A program made the translations under genes and the position numbers. DNA of 64,000 nt from Paenibacillus sp. 19GGS1-52 (GTDB taxonomy: Bacteria; Bacillota; Bacilli; Paenibacillales; Paenibacillaceae): the NCBI RefSeq assembly GCF_022369515.1, contig NZ_CP059724.1:682001-746000 (forward strand), written 5' to 3'. Position 1 is the stretch's first letter, and every line of letters begins with the position of its first letter. Shown piece after piece: positions 8,389 to 17,499 of the stretch. Below the pieces are notes generated by a model. It was not told where the DNA came from, searched no databases, and saw only the letters and a program-made list of their open reading frames with translations.

Positions 8389-10455
8389 ATGAGCCAGAAT
8401 GGGGACGGGATATTTCAGGCGGTGTGTCCGCTGGATTGCCCCGATACATGTGGACTTTTAGTGCATAAGCAAGCTGGGAAGATTATAAAAGTAGAAGGTA
8501 ATCCGCAGCATCCGGTAACCCAGGGAGCTATTTGCAATAAGGTGCGGCATATGGCCGAGCGGGTTCAGCATCCCGAACGGCTGATGCATCCACTCAGACG
8601 TGTGGGTCCCAAAGGGGAAGGCTCGTTTGAAATTATTAGCTGGGAGGAAGCGATCCGTGAGATTGCTGGCAAGTTCAGCCAGCTGTCTACGGATTATGGA
8701 GCGGAGAGTATTCTACCTTATAGCTTCTATGGAAATATGGGTGTACTCAGTGTAGACGGAATGGATCGGCGGTTCTTTAATGCGCTCGGGGCAAGTCGTC
8801 TGCAGCAGACGATCTGCAGTGCGGCAGGTACCGTTGGTTGGAATTATACGATGGGCTTCAACGGGGGCACAAGTCCCGAAGATACGGTAAACGCTGATGT
8901 GATCATTATTTGGGGTGGGAATATTGTCAGTACCAATATGCACCAGGTAGTCTTGGCTGAGAAGGCCCGCAAGCGCGGCGCACAGGTTATCGTTATCGAC
9001 GTGCACCACAATAAGACGGCACAGTGGGGTGACTGGTTCCTGCCGCTGTATCCAGGGACAGATACGGCGCTGGCGCTGGGTCTGATGCATATTCTATTTC
9101 GGGACGGTCTAACCGACGAGTTGTTCATGGAACGGTATACTGTGGGCCATCAGGAGCTGCGGGAGCATGTTGAAGCGTATCCTCCTAAGGTAGTCTCGGA
9201 TATTACGGGTATTCCTGCTGCTGATATTGAGAAGCTGGCTAAATTGTATGGTGAGGCCGCAATTTCGCATATTCATATTGGCAACGGGCTACAGCATCAT
9301 GACAACGGTGGGATGAATGTGCGGACAATTGCCTGTCTGCCAGCGCTGACCGGACAATGGCAGAAGATCGGCGGCGGTGCGTATAAGTCTAATGGTGGTT
9401 ATACCTCCATGAATTCACGCGCCTTGACCCGTCCGGATTTGCGTCCAGATTCAAAGGTGCGCAGCATTAATATGAATAGGATTGGCGAAGCGCTGGAAAT
9501 GACGGAACGACCAGTGAAGGCGGTATTTGTCTATTGCAGCAATCCAGTCGTTGTCGCTCCGGATGCGGAGCGGGTACGGACGGGCTTTGCTCGTGAGGAC
9601 CTGTTCACAGTGGTCCATGATTTGTTTATGACGGATACGGCGCGGTATGCAGATATTGTACTGCCGGCGACTTCCTCTTTTGAGAATACGGATGTCTTTG
9701 GCTCGTATTGGCATCATTACATTCAGCTTCAAGAGCCTATTATGGAGGCGCCTGGGGAATGTAAGAGCAACGTGGAGCTGTTCTCCCTGCTGGGCCAAGC
9801 TATGGGTTTTGACTCGGATATCTTCAGCCAGTCTGAGCAGGAGATGATCCGGGAAGCGCTAGACTATCCGCGTAATCCCTATTTAAAGGGTGTGACACTG
9901 GAACGGCTGATGGCCGAGCGCTACGTGAAGCTGGATATGACGCCTAAGGAATCCTTTCTGGATCGTCTGCCTACCGAGTCAGGCAAGATCGAGCTGTACT
10001 CCAAATCGATGGAGCGGGCAGGCTTGCCTCCGCTGCCTACCTACATGCCGCTGAAGGAAGGTTATGATGGGGTGCGGAGACCGGAGGTGGGAACTCCCTA
10101 TCCACTGATGTTTATCTCTCCACCGAATCATAATTTCTTGAATTCCACCTTCTCTAACTTGGAGAAGCATCAGAAATTGGAAAAGGGTCCCCTGCTGCAG
10201 ATTCATCCAGAGGATGCGGCAGCGCGGGGCATAACCGATGGCGATGAAGTTACCCTATTCAATGATAGAGGTATCGTAGAACTTGCGGCTATGGTGACAG
10301 ACAAGATGCTGCCCGGCACCGTCATCAGTCAGGGGCTGTGGTGGGAAGGAAAAGGTCGCAGGCAAAGAGTGAATGTACTAACTCCGGACCGGCTTAGCGA
10401 TATGGGAAACGGAGCAACCTTTTTCTCAACGACAGTGGAAGTGAAACGACGGTGA
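8389..10455 (+). CDS. Molybdopterin-dependent oxidoreductase with 4Fe-4S site (YoaE/FdhA-like)
   Basis: A 688-residue soluble member of the DMSO-reductase/formate-dehydrogenase superfamily. Four Cys (C13, C17, C21 in CPLDCPDTC and C49 in GAICNK) bind a 4Fe-4S cluster. The molybdopterin-binding body follows, and the C-terminal molydopterin dinucleotide-binding domain runs from about 575 (FISPPNHNFLNS) to the end. No signal peptide is seen, so it acts in the cytoplasm. B. subtilis YoaE is a close match in architecture; its substrate is unproven and 'formate dehydrogenase' is a family guess. ATG 8389 was chosen because GGGAGGA sits 8 nt upstream and the Fe-S motif starts soon after; a longer frame from 8275 lacks such a site. 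mobA at 17.5 kb and a TorD chaperone at 25 kb could serve this enzyme. Confidence 0.9.
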   Translation: MSQNGDGIFQAVCPLDCPDTCGLLVHKQAGKIIKVEGNPQHPVTQGAICNKVRHMAERVQHPERLMHPLRRVGPKGEGSFEIISWEEAIREIAGKFSQLSTDYGAESILPYSFYGNMGVLSVDGMDRRFFNALGASRLQQTICSAAGTVGWNYTMGFNGGTSPEDTVNADVIIIWGGNIVSTNMHQVVLAEKARKRGAQVIVIDVHHNKTAQWGDWFLPLYPGTDTALALGLMHILFRDGLTDELFMERYTVGHQELREHVEAYPPKVVSDITGIPAADIEKLAKLYGEAAISHIHIGNGLQHHDNGGMNVRTIACLPALTGQWQKIGGGAYKSNGGYTSMNSRALTRPDLRPDSKVRSINMNRIGEALEMTERPVKAVFVYCSNPVVVAPDAERVRTGFAREDLFTVVHDLFMTDTARYADIVLPATSSFENTDVFGSYWHHYIQLQEPIMEAPGECKSNVELFSLLGQAMGFDSDIFSQSEQEMIREALDYPRNPYLKGVTLERLMAERYVKLDMTPKESFLDRLPTESGKIELYSKSMERAGLPPLPTYMPLKEGYDGVRRPEVGTPYPLMFISPPNHNFLNSTFSNLEKHQKLEKGPLLQIHPEDAAARGITDGDEVTLFNDRGIVELAAMVTDKMLPGTVISQGLWWEGKGRRQRVNVLTPDRLSDMGNGATFFSTTVEVKRR

Positions 10456-10567
10456 AATTGCGTATTAATGCGATAAAGCGTCAATGTACAGGCTTGCCCT
10501 GAGCTCTGTTATCGGATAATACTGGATGGGATTAATGACATATATATAACAGGGGATGTACATTACA

Positions 10568-11800
10568 ATGAAGTTTTTAGATGCTTATCCTAAAGAAGTA
10601 AAAGTATTTCTGATTGCCAGCCTTATAAACGCTATAGGCAGTGCGATCATGTGGCCGCTTGTGACGATGTATGTATTTGACGAGCTTGGCCGCAGTATGA
10701 AGGATGCCGGGCTCGTTATCGTTATCCAATCTATTGGCGGAATTGCAGGCCAATTGCTCGGCGGTTCACTTTATCATAAAATAGGCGTAAATAAGCTGAT
10801 TGTTGGAGCGTTGGCGATGAATGCGTTGGCCCTGTTCACTTTACCGGCCGCAAGCACCAACTGGAACTTATTTATGGCAATGATGGGACTGGTAGGATTA
10901 TTTAACTCACTCTCGCTGCCGGCCATACAGGCATTCATCGGCTTCCGATTCAGGGAGCAGCGCGGTGAGCTGTTCAATGTTATTTATGTCGCCAATAATA
11001 TAGGAGTAGCCATCGGTACCGCGCTAAGCGGGTTCCTCGCAGACTTCTCCTATATGCTGAGTTTTGTGCTGAATGGCGTGTCCTCGGCTGTATTTGCGGT
11101 TTTTTTCTTTGTTTATTTGCGGAAGGTGGGTACAGAACCCTCATCTGAGACGATGGATCACAGAAGAGTCCAACCACGCACGGATTCCAACTGGAGGCTG
11201 ATGGGTCATGCGCATATTTATTTATACATGGCTATTGGCTCGCTGTTCCTACTGATCGGTAATTCCATCTGGAATACAGGTGTATCACCATTTATTATTT
11301 CCGAAGGCTGGTCCAAAAGTATTTATGGCTTTCTCTGGACGCTGAATGGTGTGCTTATCTTCGTGGCACAGCCACTCGTCAGCCTGATTAAACGCTGGTT
11401 CGCATCGACGACAACAGCCCAAATGACAGCAAGTGCTGTATTTTACTTTAGCGGCTATGTCGTTATATTATTGCTGCCGAGTTACCCCGGTCTGCTGCTG
11501 GCGATGCTGCTGACTACGCTAGGCGAAATGCTTATCTCACCGGCGATGCCCTCCTTTATTTCGGAGCATGCAGACCGCAGCGCTCCATTTTATCTCGGAT
11601 TAACGGGGGGGATTGGCGCAGTGGGTAGAGTCATTGGTCCTTTTTTCATGGGCAGTCTATTTGATAGTGGCGGCTTAGCCCCCACAGCTTGGTTGGCCTG
11701 CGCAATGGCAGTGCTGTCCATAGGGTCCTTCGTTTTACATGCGTTTGTCAACCGGCGAGGTCGTAAAGCTTGGACTAATAGTACGGAACAATCTGCTTAG
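10568..11800 (+). CDS. MFS transporter, drug-efflux-like
   Basis: A 410-residue major facilitator with about twelve hydrophobic segments. Visible parts are an early hydrophobic helix (FLIASLINAIGSAIMWPLV), the small loop GGSLYHKIGVNKL, and a C-terminal half starting near 215 after a charged central loop. It resembles DHA1-type multidrug exporters of bacilli, but no substrate can be read from the sequence. ATG 10568 is preferred over ATG 10556 because AGGGG at 10551-10555 abuts the latter. It is followed after 37 bp by an acetyltransferase gene on the same strand, so the two may be co-transcribed. Confidence 0.85.
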   Translation: MKFLDAYPKEVKVFLIASLINAIGSAIMWPLVTMYVFDELGRSMKDAGLVIVIQSIGGIAGQLLGGSLYHKIGVNKLIVGALAMNALALFTLPAASTNWNLFMAMMGLVGLFNSLSLPAIQAFIGFRFREQRGELFNVIYVANNIGVAIGTALSGFLADFSYMLSFVLNGVSSAVFAVFFFVYLRKVGTEPSSETMDHRRVQPRTDSNWRLMGHAHIYLYMAIGSLFLLIGNSIWNTGVSPFIISEGWSKSIYGFLWTLNGVLIFVAQPLVSLIKRWFASTTTAQMTASAVFYFSGYVVILLLPSYPGLLLAMLLTTLGEMLISPAMPSFISEHADRSAPFYLGLTGGIGAVGRVIGPFFMGSLFDSGGLAPTAWLACAMAVLSIGSFVLHAFVNRRGRKAWTNSTEQSA

Positions 11801-11837
11801 AATGATTGAAGCAGTAACGCAAGGGGTGCAATAAGGA

Positions 11838-12368
11838 ATGCAACACATCAATAGAGATACGCTTGATATTAGACCTTCTGAATTCAAGGATGCTCGTGAA
11901 CTGATTACACTGGACAATATGATCTGGACGGAAGAGACTACACCGGGTCCTTTAATGTGGCGTTCACGTGAGGATTATCTGCTGCACGCTCCCCCGGGTT
12001 CTCAGCTCGTGGCTATGCAAGAGGGCCAGCTCTGCGGGTATGTCGGCTTTGGCTGTCCCAGTGGAATGGTAAGCAATAGACATGTGTGCGAGGTTAATAT
12101 TGCCGTTCATCCGCGCTGCCAGCGAGTGGGCATTGGGCAGCAACTGATGGTAGCGATCAAACAGCATGCCGCAAACAATGGAATTCGCAAGCTTCGTCTG
12201 CGTGTATTATCCTGTAACACGCCGGCACTCTCCTTCTACCAAAAATGCGGGTTTCAGGAAGAGGGACGTTTGCGGGAGGAATTTTATCTGGGCGGTCGTT
12301 ACGTGGATGAGGTATTTATGAGCTGTATGCTGACAGGAGGTCAGGAACATGGAAATCATCTCGCTTAA
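11838..12368 (+). CDS. GNAT family N-acetyltransferase
   Basis: A 176-residue acetyl-CoA-dependent acetyltransferase. The acetyl-CoA-binding segment is HPRCQRVGIGQQLM near 95-108 (Q/R-x-x-G-x-G type), and the C-terminal LSFYQKCGFQEEGRLREEF is typical of the fold. The acceptor substrate is unknown. ATG 11838 has AAGGGGTG upstream. The 3' end overlaps the next gene by 20 nt, so the pair is translationally coupled. The position between an MFS exporter and a MOSC protein suggests a small detoxification-type operon, as inference. Confidence 0.88.
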   Translation: MQHINRDTLDIRPSEFKDARELITLDNMIWTEETTPGPLMWRSREDYLLHAPPGSQLVAMQEGQLCGYVGFGCPSGMVSNRHVCEVNIAVHPRCQRVGIGQQLMVAIKQHAANNGIRKLRLRVLSCNTPALSFYQKCGFQEEGRLREEFYLGGRYVDEVFMSCMLTGGQEHGNHLA

Positions 12369-12993
12369 CTTGGGTCAGCCGATAACGGTCGACTACCGCG
12401 GCAAACCAGTGGAGACAGGAATCTATAAAATGCCCGTGAAAGGCCCGGTACAGCTGTGCAGCAACGGCTTCGAGGGTGATGGACAGGCGGATCTGGTGAA
12501 TCACGGCGGTCCCGACAAGGCGGTTTGTGTATACCCTATTGAGCATTATTCGTATTGGGAGAAATACTTAGGCAAAAAGTTGGAATTCTCCGCCTTTGGT
12601 GAGAATATAACGACAAGCGGGCTATTGGAGACAGAGGTCAACATTGGAGACATTTATGAAATAGGGTCGACGCTGCTACAGGTGAGTCAGCCGCGTTATC
12701 CTTGCTTCAAGCTCTCGCAAAAGCATGGTCCTGTTGATATGCCTGCCCAGGTGCTGCAAACGGGGTATAGTGGTTTCTACTTTCGCGTACTGCGTGAAGG
12801 CAAAATCTCTGCCGGCGACGTTATCCTGAAGAAGGAGAGCGGTGCGGGCGGTATAGCAGTGTCACGGGTATTGCATTCTATGGAGGTCGGACGTACGGAC
12901 AAGACGGGCTTGGCCGAACTGCTGGAGCTTGAGAGCCTGGCTGAAGGAATCCGCACGAAGTTCCGCAATTGGCTGGAGCTGGCGGAGAGCTAG
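12349..12993 (+). CDS. MOSC domain protein (YiiM/YflK-like)
   Basis: A 214-residue MOSC (molybdenum cofactor sulfurase C-terminal) protein. Family landmarks are GFEGDGQADLVNHGGPDKAV near 43-62, the FGENITTSGL block near 82, and RYPCFKLSQKHG with the conserved Cys near 118. MOSC proteins handle Moco or act in reduction of N-hydroxylated compounds (E. coli YiiM). ATG 12349 has AGGAGG 8 nt upstream inside the end of the preceding acetyltransferase gene. Together with mobA and the molybdopterin oxidoreductase it adds to the Mo-related genes of this window, although it is not in an operon with them. Confidence 0.9.
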   Translation: MEIISLNLGQPITVDYRGKPVETGIYKMPVKGPVQLCSNGFEGDGQADLVNHGGPDKAVCVYPIEHYSYWEKYLGKKLEFSAFGENITTSGLLETEVNIGDIYEIGSTLLQVSQPRYPCFKLSQKHGPVDMPAQVLQTGYSGFYFRVLREGKISAGDVILKKESGAGGIAVSRVLHSMEVGRTDKTGLAELLELESLAEGIRTKFRNWLELAES

Positions 12994-13042
12994 GTTTAAC
13001 GAAGTAACAATGAAACGTGGTCGAAATGATCATGATCCGGCA

Positions 13043-13081
13043 AAACAACCCTGGCGGCATATCTACCCACCAGGGTTGTTT
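13043..13081. terminator. Bidirectional terminator between convergent MOSC and GNAT genes
   Basis: A perfect 12-bp stem AAACAACCCTGG (13043-13054) with CCAGGGTTGTTT (13070-13081). It carries T-tracts in both directions and lies between genes that converge. Confidence 0.85.
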
Positions 13082-13116
13082 CACGTCTTATGCCCGTGAG
13101 TTCGAGGCTGGAGGCC

Positions 13117-13665
13117 TCAGCTCAGCAGTTTCCATTCGCTGCGCAGCAAGCCATACACAGCATGATTCACATAGCCGGCAGGCAGCTTTTCCGCCTGTCG
13201 GACAATACCTTCGAGTACGAACCCAAGCCGCTCGGGTATGGCTCGGCTGGGGGTATTGCCGGTGGCGCAACGAATTTCCACACGGTTTAGCTCTAATTCC
13301 AGCAGTGCGTAGTCCACAAGAACCCGGCAGGCACTGGTCATATAGCCTTTTCCTTCATAACCCTCACCCAGCCAGTAGCCGATGCCAACAGAACGGTTGC
13401 TCCAGTCGATTTCGTGATACCCGACAATGCCGGCAAGCTCACCGCGGACCCACAGTCCGGCGGTAAAGCCGCCGTTGTCAGCGCCTTGCTTAATCGCATT
13501 TTTGACAAAGCTGACGATGTGGGTCTGCTCCGTAACGGCATCTACCCAAGGTAACCATTGCCGCAGTCGAATCCGCGAGCGCTGCACCAGCGCAAACATT
13601 TGACGGGTATGCTCCAGCACCAGTGGCTTTAGCATAAGCTCTTCATCAATGAGATAATTGAACAA
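13117..13665 (-). CDS. RimJ/RimL-type (YdaF-like) N-acetyltransferase
   Basis: A 182-residue GNAT of the ribosomal-protein-acetylase-like group, similar to B. subtilis YdaF. Family signs are RLRQWLPWVD near 32-41, the acetyl-CoA loop GYWLGEGYEGKGYMT near 94-108, and NRVEIRCATGNTPSRAIPERLGF near 125-147. The start is TTG at 13665, seven nt after GAGGAGG on the minus strand. The true acceptor is unknown, since many YdaF-like proteins do not act on ribosomal proteins. It lies 36 bp downstream of the DUF2164 gene and is probably co-transcribed with it. Confidence 0.88.
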   Translation of the reverse strand: MFNYLIDEELMLKPLVLEHTRQMFALVQRSRIRLRQWLPWVDAVTEQTHIVSFVKNAIKQGADNGGFTAGLWVRGELAGIVGYHEIDWSNRSVGIGYWLGEGYEGKGYMTSACRVLVDYALLELELNRVEIRCATGNTPSRAIPERLGFVLEGIVRQAEKLPAGYVNHAVYGLLRSEWKLLS

Positions 13666-13701
13666 GCAGCAGCCTCCTCAGCGGCATAGGACTTGTTGTG
13701 C

Positions 13702-13950
13702 TTACTTGCGCTTCTTCCATTCCAGTGCGTAAATATCTTCCTCCAACGATTGCATTCGCTGTCCTACAAGGGTGCGGCAATCCCCTAACGCCCCATTATA
13801 AATGGAGGGTCCGAGTTCCTCTAAGAAGAACTCCAGCAGGCTGTCTGCTGCCAGGTGGCCAATGGTTTCCCCACGTTCGGACTCGAAGTAGGCGCGGATG
13901 TTCTCTACAATGTTTTCCCGCTGCTCCTTAGGCAGTTTAATTAACTTCAC
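13702..13950 (-). CDS. DUF2164 family small protein
   Basis: A small (82-residue) cytoplasmic protein of unknown function. The recognisable block is KLPKEQRENIVENIRAYF followed by GETIGHLAADSLLEFFLEELGP and YNGALGDCR, matching DUF2164. GTG 13950 (minus strand) was chosen because AAGGGGAGA lies about 10 nt upstream and the length then fits the family; a longer frame from 14007 lacks family similarity. It is the first gene of a two-gene minus-strand unit with the acetyltransferase. No function can be proposed. Confidence 0.8.
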   Translation of the reverse strand: MKLIKLPKEQRENIVENIRAYFESERGETIGHLAADSLLEFFLEELGPSIYNGALGDCRTLVGQRMQSLEEDIYALEWKKRK

Positions 13951-14085
13951 GGCTCTAAAGTCTCCCCTTTTGTGCAGATAAAAGCTAAAAGTCCCTATGT
14001 TCTTCATGCTACTCCATCGCCGGGAGAGAAGTCAAAGGATAGGGTGATTAACTTGGGATTAGTGGATGGCCTGTGTCTACTTTTA

Positions 14086-14114
14086 TTGAACAATCGCTGT
14101 TTAACGGGTATATT
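14086..14114 (+). promoter_or_regulatory. SigA-type promoter of glnS
   Basis: TTGAAC (14086-14091), 17-bp spacer, TATATT (14109-14114). It lies 62 bp upstream of the start. No T-box leader is present between promoter and gene. Confidence 0.65.
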
Positions 14115-14176
14115 AGTAGGAAACATGTTTATACAAGAAAAGTGATGTAATATTCCAGAACGAAAGGTTGATAACT

Positions 14177-15886
14177 GTGGAGAACCGTAGCACCCCCTCC
14201 AATTTCATTAAGAATGCCATTACCGAAGATCTACGCTCGGGTAAAGTAAAGGAAGTTGTTACCCGCTTTCCACCAGAGCCGAACGGTTATTTACATATCG
14301 GACATGCCAAGGCGATTTGGATTAACTTTACACTGGCTGATGAGTTTGGTGGGAAGACAAACCTGAGATTCGACGATACCAATCCTGCTAAAGAGGACAC
14401 GGAATATGTGAATTCCATTCAAGAAGATGTGAAGTGGCTAGGCTACGAATGGGATGAGCTGCGCTTTGCTTCGGATTATTTCGAAGAGATGTACAAGCGG
14501 GCTGAACTGCTGGTGACCAAGGGCAAAGCTTATGTAGATGATCTTAGTGCTGATGAAATCCGTCAACTGCGGGGAACGCTGACGCAGCCAGGTCAGAACA
14601 GTCCGCATCGCGAACGCAGCGTAGAGGAGAATTTGGATTTATTCCGGCGTATGCATGCTGGCGATTTCAAGGACGGCGAGAAGGTGCTGCGCGCCAAAAT
14701 CGATATGTCTTCCCCGAATATTAACCTGCGGGACCCGGTTCTTTATCGTATTTCTCATACGCATCATCATAATACAGGCGATAAGTGGTGTATCTATCCC
14801 ATGTATGCTTTTGCCCATCCGTTGGAGGATGCTATCGAAGGTGTGACCCATTCTCTCTGTTCGCTGGAGTTCGAGGATCAACGACCGTTCTATGATTGGG
14901 TTGTAGCGGAATGTGAGATGCCGTCCGTGCCCCATCAATATGAATTTGGACGTCTTAATGTAGCTCAGACGATGACCAGCAAGCGCAAGCTGAAGTTGCT
15001 GGTAGACGAGGGGCATGTGGACGGCTGGGATGATCCGCGTATGCCAACGATTTCCGGCCTGCGTCGTCGTGGCTATACTCCGGAAGCTATTCGCAGCTTT
15101 GTCTACGAGGCAGGCATCTCCAAAAGCCAGGGTCTAGTGGACTTGCAAATGCTGGAGCACTTTATCCGTGAAGATCTTAAGCTTACCGTACCGCGTACCA
15201 TGGCTGTACTGCGTCCGCTCAAGGTCGTTATCACGAACTATCCCGAGGGCCAAACCGAAATGTTTGAAGTGGAGAATAACATTGAGAATGAAGAAATGGG
15301 CACCCGCCAGGTTCTGTTCTCACGTGAGCTTTACATTGAACGCGACGACTTCATGGAGAATCCAGCGCATAAATATTTCCGGTTGTTCCCCGGCAATGAA
15401 GTTCGCCTGAAGAATGCCTACTTCATCAAATGCAATGAGTTCATCAAAGACGAACACGGTGAGGTTGTCGAGCTGCATTGCACGTATGACCCGGAAACCA
15501 AAAGCGGAAGCGGATTTACGGGCCGCAAAGTGAAGGGGACGTTGCACTGGGTAGAAGCAAGTCAGGCTGTACCTGCGGAATTCCGTCTGTACGAGCCGCT
15601 GATTTCTGCCGAGGCACCGGATGAGGTAGTGGCGGATCTGGAAGGTCTGGATGCTCCTGCTGAGAAGGCAGAGCCAAGTTTCCTCGATCAGATCAACCCG
15701 AAATCCATTGACATTCTGCAAGGATTCGTAGAGCCAGCGCTTAGAGAAAGTGTGGCGCAGGATAAATATCAATTTTTCCGGCATGGCTATTTCAATGTGG
15801 ACAGCAAGTATTCCGCTCCAGGCCATCTTGTATTTAATCTCGTAGTTCCACTGAAAAGCTCATTTCAGCCGCCTAAGCAAGGCTAA
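14177..15886 (+). CDS. glnS: Glutaminyl-tRNA synthetase
   Basis: A 569-residue class I synthetase charging tRNA-Gln with glutamine. The catalytic core has [17 protein letters not shown] (HIGH near residue 41) and the KMSKS-like MTSKRKL near 270, then the two beta-barrel anticodon-binding domains ending in the usual block [15 protein letters not shown] 14177 is preferred: AAAGG ends 9 nt upstream, while an upstream in-frame TTG (14168) directly abuts it. Most Firmicutes lack GlnRS and make Gln-tRNA by GatCAB transamidation, so this gene is probably an acquired one, as known for several Paenibacillus. It has its own promoter and a strong terminator. Confidence 0.96.
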   Translation: MENRSTPSNFIKNAITEDLRSGKVKEVVTRFPPEPNGYLHIGHAKAIWINFTLADEFGGKTNLRFDDTNPAKEDTEYVNSIQEDVKWLGYEWDELRFASDYFEEMYKRAELLVTKGKAYVDDLSADEIRQLRGTLTQPGQNSPHRERSVEENLDLFRRMHAGDFKDGEKVLRAKIDMSSPNINLRDPVLYRISHTHHHNTGDKWCIYPMYAFAHPLEDAIEGVTHSLCSLEFEDQRPFYDWVVAECEMPSVPHQYEFGRLNVAQTMTSKRKLKLLVDEGHVDGWDDPRMPTISGLRRRGYTPEAIRSFVYEAGISKSQGLVDLQMLEHFIREDLKLTVPRTMAVLRPLKVVITNYPEGQTEMFEVENNIENEEMGTRQVLFSRELYIERDDFMENPAHKYFRLFPGNEVRLKNAYFIKCNEFIKDEHGEVVELHCTYDPETKSGSGFTGRKVKGTLHWVEASQAVPAEFRLYEPLISAEAPDEVVADLEGLDAPAEKAEPSFLDQINPKSIDILQGFVEPALRESVAQDKYQFFRHGYFNVDSKYSAPGHLVFNLVVPLKSSFQPPKQG

Positions 15887-15928
15887 TTGGAGTGAAATGT
15901 AGGGAAGTGTTCTGGGCGGACGCTCCGC

Positions 15929-16008
15929 GAACGGAACGTTGCTTCAATCGCTGTGCGACCGCTGGCGCTTTTCCGCAATCGTTCCGTTCTCTCCGCTGCT
16001 TCCAGCGG
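15929..16008. repeat. GC-rich intergenic inverted repeat
   Basis: GAACGGAACG (15929-15938) is repeated inverted as CGTTCCGTTC (15980-15989), and a second hairpin CCGCTG/CAGCGG lies at 15993-16008. It sits downstream of glnS before the terminator. The sequence is much more GC-rich than its surroundings and looks like a dispersed intergenic element, but no second copy is seen in the window. Confidence 0.4.
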
Positions 16009-16043
16009 GAACCGTTTCATAAGCAAGCACAATAAACCCAAAA

Positions 16044-16086
16044 AAAACTAGCAAGTCCCCAATGACCGGAGGCTTGCTAGTTTTTT
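16044..16086. terminator. Bidirectional terminator between glnS and the MFS gene
   Basis: AAAACTAGCAAG (16044-16055) pairs with CTTGCTAGTTTT (16073-16084). A-run on the left and T-run on the right serve both converging genes. Confidence 0.9.
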
Positions 16087-16132
16087 AGCTTTATTGAATT
16101 TTAAGAAAGTTGCCTTAGCCTCAGCCAGATGA

Positions 16133-17356
16133 TCACAGATCAATATCCGCATGCTCTTCTTCGACCTCAGAAGGGGGGCGATACCCACCACGAATGACGA
16201 AGAGCCACATGGAGCCGAAACCGAGAGCGCCTATCAGGGCTAGAAATACTCCAGACTGGTACATGCTTTGTGCACCGAGATTCTGAAACAGCCAGCCGCC
16301 AAGAACACCACCAAGAATGCCGGATATCCCGCTCCAAGTTAGCGTATAGAGGGCTTGTCCGGAAGAACGGTAAGCACGTGGAACTAACAGCATCGTCAGT
16401 TGGGTCCCAACATAGAAGAAGCCCCCGAACGTGACACAGTGCAGAATTTGAATAAGCGCAACCTGAAGTGCTGTTGTCGCATCAGCCATCAGCCACCAGC
16501 GCAGTGCGAATAAGGCACTGACGAACGCCAGCCAGCCTAGAAGCACCGAGATCTTACGTTTGAGAAACCGGTCACAGAGGATAAACACGCCTACTTCCAG
16601 AATGGAAGAGAGGAATACAGCGAGCCCGATCATTGATTTTGAGCCGCCAAGGTCCGTAATGTACAGCGACATAAATGTATTGTTCATTGTATTAGGAATA
16701 GAGACCAGAATGCCGAAGAGAATAAAACATAGGAAAAAGGGATTGTAGAAATTTCGACTGAACCCTTTAAATGGCAGTGGAGCCATTCCAATCGACTGGT
16801 CCAGCTTTGGCAGCGCAAGCAGGGCTATCATCGAGGCGCATAGCAGCGCTGTAAATAGATAAGACAATACAGACACTCCAGCCCAATTCAGAATTGGCCC
16901 GGCGATGACCGCAGTCAGCGCCCATCCCATGGAACCCCACAACCGAAAAGAGCCGAAACGGTGAGTCGTGCCGTTAATATAACTTAGAATCATCGTGTTG
17001 CTCTGGGCAAACAGAGGGCCTTGAAAGAAATAGAATAAAATAATGGAGACGTAGATCATCTCATATGTATTGGCCTGAAAAACAAGCTGGGATATCACAA
17101 GTGTTCCCGTCAGCATAAGCATTACGATTCGCCGAATATTCTGAGACCGGTCTGTCCATATGCCCCAGAATGGATTGGCGAAAATCGACACAAGCGCTCC
17201 TATGGACATTACACTGCCTATCTCCAACTTGTTCATCCCGGCATCCTGCAGGTATAGTTGGAAGAAGCTGGTGAAGAGGACTATAGTACCATATACAAAA
17301 AAGTTGAACCATTTCAAAGACGTGAAAGAAGGTTGCTTGTCAAGGTTTTCCCGCAA
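16133..17356 (-). CDS. MFS transporter, LacY/NupG-like (MFS_1-like)
   Basis: A 407-residue twelve-helix permease. Family-like segments are FFVYGTIVLFTSFFQLYLQDAGMNKLEIG at the N-terminus, NPFWGIWTDRSQNIRR (loop 2-3) and GSFRLWGSMGWAL. This pattern is seen in the proton-symporter group of MFS (PF12832), which includes sugar and nucleoside permeases; the substrate is not known. The start is TTG 17356 on the minus strand, 8 nt after AAAGGAG; an upstream in-frame start at 17404 would add residues unlike the family. It converges with glnS and diverges from mobA. Confidence 0.82.
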   Translation of the reverse strand: MRENLDKQPSFTSLKWFNFFVYGTIVLFTSFFQLYLQDAGMNKLEIGSVMSIGALVSIFANPFWGIWTDRSQNIRRIVMLMLTGTLVISQLVFQANTYEMIYVSIILFYFFQGPLFAQSNTMILSYINGTTHRFGSFRLWGSMGWALTAVIAGPILNWAGVSVLSYLFTALLCASMIALLALPKLDQSIGMAPLPFKGFSRNFYNPFFLCFILFGILVSIPNTMNNTFMSLYITDLGGSKSMIGLAVFLSSILEVGVFILCDRFLKRKISVLLGWLAFVSALFALRWWLMADATTALQVALIQILHCVTFGGFFYVGTQLTMLLVPRAYRSSGQALYTLTWSGISGILGGVLGGWLFQNLGAQSMYQSGVFLALIGALGFGSMWLFVIRGGYRPPSEVEEEHADIDL

Positions 17357-17499
17357 ATTGGGCACTCCTTTCCCGCTAGATGCTTGGTAACAGCAGCGCG
17401 GCATTTAAGGCCGCTTCTATCACTGTAACACGTGTTGAAAAGGGATACAAACCAACTTTTGAGCGGTTTTCCAAATGTCTGGTAAAGAGGTGACTAAAG

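Noticed and set aside
13017-13466. Plus-strand open frame of 149 codons across the terminator and the acetyltransferase gene
   Set aside because: It runs through a strong bidirectional terminator and antisense to a clear GNAT domain.
14008-14176. T-box leader ahead of glnS
   Set aside because: No AGGGTGG-type T-box sequence or terminator/antiterminator pair lies between the promoter and the start; the distance is too short.
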